This document shows positions 7,516 to 10,890 of a stretch of 10,890 nt of DNA, in pieces. The notes beneath the pieces are model-generated. The model was not told the DNA's origin, did not search any database, and saw only the letters and a list, made by a program, of their open reading frames with translations. This stretch comes from an uncultured Bacilli bacterium (lineage in GTDB: Bacteria; Bacillota_I; Bacilli_A; RF39; UBA660), in contig CAPQQE010000011.1 of NCBI GenBank assembly GCA_948687865.1, forward strand, positions 1,335 to 12,224. The letters run 5' to 3'. The position numbers were made by a program, and so were the translations under genes. Numbering within the stretch: the stretch's first letter is position 1; each line of letters starts with the position of its first letter.

Positions 7516-7523
7516 TATAAATA
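7516..7523 (+). promoter_or_regulatory. TATAAATA element, possible late promoter
   Basis: TATAAATA, identical to the T4 late-promoter core, lies 25 nt upstream of ATG 7549 in a 47-nt spacer. In DNA this AT-rich the octamer occurs often by chance (one is inside the gene at about 1390), so support is weak. An imperfect AT palindrome (7504-7518) overlaps it. Confidence 0.2.
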
Positions 7524-7548
7524 ATAATTTTAAAGGAGGAATTCATTA

Positions 7549-7590
7549 ATGAAAGATATGAATAAAGCAATGAAGAAATTGCAAGAATCA
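7549..7590 (+). other. Candidate capsid-targeting leader, copy 3
   Basis: This encodes MKDMNKAMKKLQES, which differs from copy 1 (4929) at only three of 14 residues (2, 3 and 10). Its bases are also similar, including ATTGCAAGAATCAAAAA in both, which suggests recent duplication or exchange of the leader. Confidence 0.5.
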
Positions 7591-9306
7591 AAAAGAGCTA
7601 ATTCAGCTAAATTAGCTAAACTTGTAAAAGAATCTGTAATTAAAGAAGATGAAGAATTACCAGAAGTAATTGATACACCAGAAGTTGACAACGTTGAGAC
7701 TGAATCACCAGAAGTAGAAACTACTCCTGAAACAGAAGTTGAAACAAAATTTAATTATAAAGTTATATTAGCAAATGGTAAAGAAGTTACAGTATCTTGT
7801 GATAAAGAAAATTTAGCAGATGCTAAAGCATCATTTGCTGGAAAAACTTATATGAACACAACAACAGGAGAAAGATCAGAAGTAGTAGATGTAGTAGAAG
7901 TAGGAGATGCAGTTAAAGAATCTAAAAGCATATCTGAAGAGTTTGGAAGCAAAGCAAAAGAATTAAATGACAATGATCCAGCTCAAAAAGCAGCATATGA
8001 TTCAGATGCAGAAAAAGGATTAGAAACAGCAGCTAAACAAACACCTAAAATAGTAGCAGAAGAATTTGGAAGTGAAGCAAAAGAATTAAATGATAATGAC
8101 CCTGCTCAAAACAAACCTTTTGAAAGTGAAACAAAAGAAGATATGGCAAACGCAACAAAAGGAAATGTTATTAATGATAAAATAAACGAATCAGTAGATA
8201 AAGAAAAAGAAGATAGAATAGCTACATTAAGAACTCAACTTGAAAAAGATGGAGACCAATTAGCAGATGATGAAAAAGAAGCTATTCAAAAAGAAATAGA
8301 TGAATTAGAGAAAGACGCTTATGGAGTAAAAACAGAAGATATAGATAGAGAAGTTCAAGATAAAGTAGAAGAAGTAGAAGACGAAAATAAAATGGACAAA
8401 GCTAAAGAGCTTATAGAAGTAATCTTTGGTATGGATTCATTAGAAGAAACAAGAGAAGCAGCTAAAAGAGAATTATCTGAAATGATAACTCCAAAAGAAA
8501 CAGAAGTATTAAACGTAGCAGATAGTGAATCAGCAGAAGAAATAAATGAGTCAAAAGAAATAGTTGAAAATAAAAAATTAAATGAATCAGATGAAAACTT
8601 AGACTCTCTTCTAGCAGAAATACTTGATTTAAATGAGAAAGCAATTAAATATCAAAACACTGATCCTAGAAATAGATCATTAGTTGAAAAAGGAGAAGCA
8701 CTTGGAGATCAATGCTATAATAAATTACTTGAATTAGTTGAAATGATTGGTTCAGGAGATGCTGATGAATTACAAATGTACTTAGATAATGAACCAAGTA
8801 TAAACGAATTTAAAGCACATTTAGGATTAAAAACTGAATCTAAAGAATTAGAAGAAGATGAAGAAGAATTAGAGGAAGAAAAACCTGAAGAAACAGCTAA
8901 AGAAATTGAAGCTACAGGAGATGTTGTGTTTGAAGATATAGATGATGAATCTTTCACAGAAGCTTTCACAAGATTTGTAAAAGAGACATATAAAAATGCT
9001 AAAGCTTTCAAACTAGAATCTGTAAAACAAACAAAAGAAGGATTTAAATTCGAATGTAAATTAACATTTAAATCTGGAAAAACTTCTAATGTAATATTTG
9101 ATGCAAAAGGAAATTTAAAAGAAGGAAAATCTTTCTTAAGATTTTATGAAAACAAAACATTTAAACACGAAAATGCTGAAAGATCTATAATGACTGCAAC
9201 AGTTAAAATAGAGAACAAAGTATTATCTTGCAAAAAATTAAGATACAACTTCACAACAGCTTTAAACGAAAGCAAAGTTGCAAGAGTTTGTGGATTAATA
9301 AAATAA
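7549..9306 (+). CDS. Acidic multi-segment protein with targeting leader, tandem repeat and many LNES sites
   Basis: ATG 7549 follows AAAGGAGG (7532-7539), and the product has 585 residues. Residues 1-14 (MKDMNKAMKKLQES) are the clearest copy of the shared leader, and VKES follows at 26-29. A small strand-rich unit (66-118, NGKEVTV core) is followed by two copies of EEFGSxAKELNDNDPAQ (130-146 and 171-187), then an acidic coiled-coil region (205-345) with INES at 212 and 332 and LNES at 344. A helical domain spans 348-425, an acidic linker 430-465. The C-terminal domain (466-585) is beta-rich, with FKSGK, FYENK and LRYNF signatures that resemble a module I associate with phage virion proteins; this is tentative. 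A last LNES lies at 572-575, only 11 residues (Ser575-Lys585) before the end. Scaffold-like or internal head protein is the best guess. Confidence 0.88.
   Translation: MKDMNKAMKKLQESKRANSAKLAKLVKESVIKEDEELPEVIDTPEVDNVETESPEVETTPETEVETKFNYKVILANGKEVTVSCDKENLADAKASFAGKTYMNTTTGERSEVVDVVEVGDAVKESKSISEEFGSKAKELNDNDPAQKAAYDSDAEKGLETAAKQTPKIVAEEFGSEAKELNDNDPAQNKPFESETKEDMANATKGNVINDKINESVDKEKEDRIATLRTQLEKDGDQLADDEKEAIQKEIDELEKDAYGVKTEDIDREVQDKVEEVEDENKMDKAKELIEVIFGMDSLEETREAAKRELSEMITPKETEVLNVADSESAEEINESKEIVENKKLNESDENLDSLLAEILDLNEKAIKYQNTDPRNRSLVEKGEALGDQCYNKLLELVEMIGSGDADELQMYLDNEPSINEFKAHLGLKTESKELEEDEEELEEEKPEETAKEIEATGDVVFEDIDDESFTEAFTRFVKETYKNAKAFKLESVKQTKEGFKFECKLTFKSGKTSNVIFDAKGNLKEGKSFLRFYENKTFKHENAERSIMTATVKIENKVLSCKKLRYNFTTALNESKVARVCGLIK
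7936..7986 (+). repeat. Direct repeat unit 1 (EEFGSKAKELNDNDPAQ)
   Basis: This is a 17-codon unit in the 585-residue gene, repeated 123 bp later with one amino-acid change. It follows VKES (122-125) after four residues. The whole period is 41 residues, but only this core is well conserved. Confidence 0.85.
8059..8109 (+). repeat. Direct repeat unit 2 (EEFGSEAKELNDNDPAQ)
   Basis: Second copy of the 17-codon unit. It is identical in protein to unit 1 except Lys to Glu at the sixth position, but has several silent base differences (for example GAG/GAA, AGC/AGT, GAC/GAT, CCA/CCT). The peptide is therefore under constraint rather than freshly copied. Confidence 0.85.
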
Positions 9307-9336
9307 TTTATATCAAAATATAGATATAATCAGAAG

Positions 9337-9363
9337 TAACGAGAATTAATTCTCGTTATTTTT
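9337..9363 (+). terminator. Perfect-stem rho-independent terminator
   Basis: TAACGAGAA (9337-9345) pairs perfectly with TTCTCGTTA (9350-9358) across TTAA, followed by five T residues (9359-9363). It lies 30 nt after the stop at 9306 and closes the second operon. A weaker stem, TATATC (9309-9314) with GATATA (9323-9328), precedes it. Confidence 0.88.
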
Positions 9364-9390
9364 GACAACAAAATCAATATATTATATTAA
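9362..9390 (+). promoter_or_regulatory. Probable sigma-A-type promoter for the fibre-like gene
   Basis: TTGACA (9362-9367) is a perfect -35 box. With a 17-nt spacer it faces TATTAA (9385-9390, four of six matches); TATATT at 9383-9388 is a closer -10 but leaves only 15 nt. A perfect TATAAT lies at 9401-9406 without a -35 box at proper distance. The -35 starts inside the terminator T-run. About 95 nt of leader would precede the TTG start. Confidence 0.5.
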
Positions 9391-9442
9391 TAAGGTAAAA
9401 TATAATAAATTTGATTACATTAACTTATTTATTTTATATGCT

Positions 9443-9462
9443 TTTAATAGACTATTATTAAA
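9443..9462 (+). other. AT-only hairpin just upstream of the fibre-like gene's RBS
   Basis: TTTAATA (9443-9449) pairs with TATTAAA (9456-9462) across a 6-nt loop. The ribosome binding site begins 5 nt later. The stem has no G-C pair, so it is probably weak and may be chance in this AT-rich leader. Confidence 0.2.
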
Positions 9463-9467
9463 TTATG

Positions 9468-9476
9468 AAAAGGAGG
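9468..9476 (+). promoter_or_regulatory. Ribosome binding site that supports the TTG start of the fibre-like gene
   Basis: AAAAGGAGG lies 8 nt before TTG 9485. The first in-frame ATG is codon 33 (9581), has no comparable site, and would remove the first strands of the N-terminal region. Confidence 0.8.
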
Positions 9477-9484
9477 AAAATACA

Positions 9485-10890
9485 TTGGCAGAAACAGTAA
9501 AATATTATATATCTAACAACATCATAGCATATCCAACATCAAACTCTATTGATGAAGGTAAGCTTAATATAGAAGATAATATGGCAGCAATAATTACTCG
9601 TATTACTGAAAGAAATTATTGCTTAAGAAAAGAACATTTTACTTTAAGTGTTGAACCAGATACTGAATATGGTCATGTTATTCAAATAGCTGAAGGACAA
9701 GCAAATATTCAAGGTTATCATATAATTACTAATGATTTATTAAGAATACCTCCACCAAAAGAAATAACAGGAACTAAAATAGCTTTAGGTTTCAAACTTG
9801 CTAGAGATAGTTCACAACATTTGTTAGGAGATGTTACACAAAATTTAAAAACAGAATATGAAGGGCTTTGGGTTTCTTATTTTAATTTTGACGATGCGTA
9901 TAATAATCCTGATATATTTATAGTTGGTTATTTAGACTGGGATGGAAATAATTTTAGTAATGTTTATGATAATCCAGAAAAACTTGGTAGATTAGATGCT
10001 AAAGACATTCATTGTGAAATACATGATCCAAAACATCCTAATATAGAATTTCTAAATTTACAAGATTGGATTAATTTAGTACCAGATTGGTATATTTCAA
10101 AAGAAGGAGATGTAACATATGGGCAAATAGACTTTTTACCAGGTAGAATAGACGGAGATGACCCAGACTCTTTAGAAGATCCTTCATTAGGAAACAAATT
10201 ACCAGGTATACATATTCAATCTGAAGATGAAAACTATAATATAATAAGCATGATATCTACAGAAAAGCAAGAAAATGGTCATTATTTAAATATTATAAAT
10301 GACGATAGAAGCAAAACAGAAAAGCAAACAATAATAGATTTTTATTATAATGGAGAAAGTAGAGGGTCATTATTTGTTAGAGACCCAGATAATTGGTTAA
10401 ATCTTGCATCAAATTCTACATTAAATTTATATTCTAAAGATAATACAAATATACATTCAGATGGTGTAATAACTAATTATATAGATGGAAAAAACCATTT
10501 AAAAACTGAGTTAACTGCAGATCATTATACGTTAACTAATCCTGTAAGTAATAAAATGATTGATTTAAGTATAACATCAACAAATTTAAAATTTATCTTA
10601 GGAGATGCTATATTCAATTATAATACACCTACAGATTTCTTAACTATATCTGGATTAGAAAGATTGATAGTTGAGGATAGAACACAATTTAAAAATTCAG
10701 TTAATATAGAAGGAAATTTAATGTTAGGACCAGATGGAACAACTACAATATTAAATCAAAATAAATGGGTATTAGATACAGACAATTTAACACAAACATT
10801 TGATAATAGAGGTCATTTATTAAAACAAAAAGGAAATACTGAACCAAGATCTAGATGGGAAAACAAAGATAACTCACAATTTACCGAGGT
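9485..10890 (+). CDS. Tail-fibre/baseplate-like structural protein (N-terminal part, runs off the window)
   Basis: TTG 9485 opens a frame that is still open at the right edge (468 codons plus 2 nt), so the 3' end is missing. Composition changes sharply from the upstream genes: fewer Glu and Lys, more Asn, Asp, Tyr, Thr and Gly, with short alternating strands throughout. Residues 63-80 (HVIQIAEGQANIQGYHI) match the G-x-A-x-I-x-G-Y strand pattern common near the start of phage fibre and baseplate proteins. Residues 161-174 (YDNPEKLGRLDAKD) look like a linker motif often seen in such proteins. The stretch 310-430 carries repeated beta elements such as VNIEGNLML, typical of fibre shafts. There are no [LI]NES sites and no leader. 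It has its own promoter and terminator boundary. A role in host attachment or the baseplate is inferred; which one cannot be told. Confidence 0.82.
   Translation, partial: MAETVKYYISNNIIAYPTSNSIDEGKLNIEDNMAAIITRITERNYCLRKEHFTLSVEPDTEYGHVIQIAEGQANIQGYHIITNDLLRIPPPKEITGTKIALGFKLARDSSQHLLGDVTQNLKTEYEGLWVSYFNFDDAYNNPDIFIVGYLDWDGNNFSNVYDNPEKLGRLDAKDIHCEIHDPKHPNIEFLNLQDWINLVPDWYISKEGDVTYGQIDFLPGRIDGDDPDSLEDPSLGNKLPGIHIQSEDENYNIISMISTEKQENGHYLNIINDDRSKTEKQTIIDFYYNGESRGSLFVRDPDNWLNLASNSTLNLYSKDNTNIHSDGVITNYIDGKNHLKTELTADHYTLTNPVSNKMIDLSITSTNLKFILGDAIFNYNTPTDFLTISGLERLIVEDRTQFKNSVNIEGNLMLGPDGTTTILNQNKWVLDTDNLTQTFDNRGHLLKQKGNTEPRSRWENKDNSQFTE

Noticed and set aside
7504..7518. Palindrome ATAGTTT-T-AAACTAT after the 661-residue gene as a terminator
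   Set aside because: The stem is nearly all A-T with almost no loop and is not followed by a T-run. It is more likely chance or a minor protein-binding site.
1..10890. Stop-codon recoding, introns, tRNA genes, CRISPR arrays or insertion sequences
   Set aside because: All gene ends coincide with TAA or TAG followed by ribosome binding sites or terminators. I saw no cloverleaf-like sequence, spaced direct repeats, transposase frame or terminal inverted repeats.

Overview
The window is a block of virion-protein genes from an AT-rich tailed phage or prophage. Evidence: every gene lies on the plus strand, genes are tightly packed, most have a strong AAAGGAGG-type ribosome binding site, and two start with TTG. 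Two sampled 60-base lines contain about 27-30% G+C, and AGA/ATA/TTA codons dominate. These traits fit a phage of a low-GC Gram-positive host (Clostridia-like) or a similar AT-rich bacterium. The genetic code looks standard: genes end in TAA or TAG with no in-frame recoding. I cannot name the phage.

Layout. A possible C-terminal tail of an upstream gene ends at 33. Genes 48-2021, 2046-3206, 3250-4266, 4278-4577, 4580-4912 and 4929-5360 follow one another as an operon with gaps of 2-43 nt, closed by a strong terminator at 5380-5418. Genes 5516-7501 and 7549-9306 form a second unit closed by a perfect hairpin terminator at 9337-9363. That T-run runs directly into a TTGACA -35 box that probably serves the next gene. 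This is a long tail-fibre/baseplate-like protein starting at 9485 (TTG) and running off the right edge.

How the genes may fit together. Three proteins (from 4929, 5516 and 7549) begin with the same short basic sequence, MNKAMKxLQES or a close variant. Five of the eight complete proteins contain at least one [LI]-N-E-S tetrapeptide (eight in all), mostly in acidic linkers between apparently folded segments. Their codons differ from copy to copy, so selection is on the peptide. This resembles the [LI]-x-E|[AGS] sites cut by T4 gp21-type prohead proteases and the N-terminal capsid-targeting sequences of T4 internal head proteins. My main inference is that this is a cassette of precursor proteins packed inside the head and trimmed at LNE|S during maturation. 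One member carries a DUF5662 (HD-like) domain and one a rubredoxin-like zinc ribbon. The fibre-like gene has no [LI]NES motif, which fits it lying outside the capsid. No protease, capsid or portal gene is visible here, so the model rests on motif recurrence and context.

Most of these proteins match no family I can name. Only the DUF5662 domain is recognised with good confidence. The fibre and zinc-ribbon calls rest on pattern.
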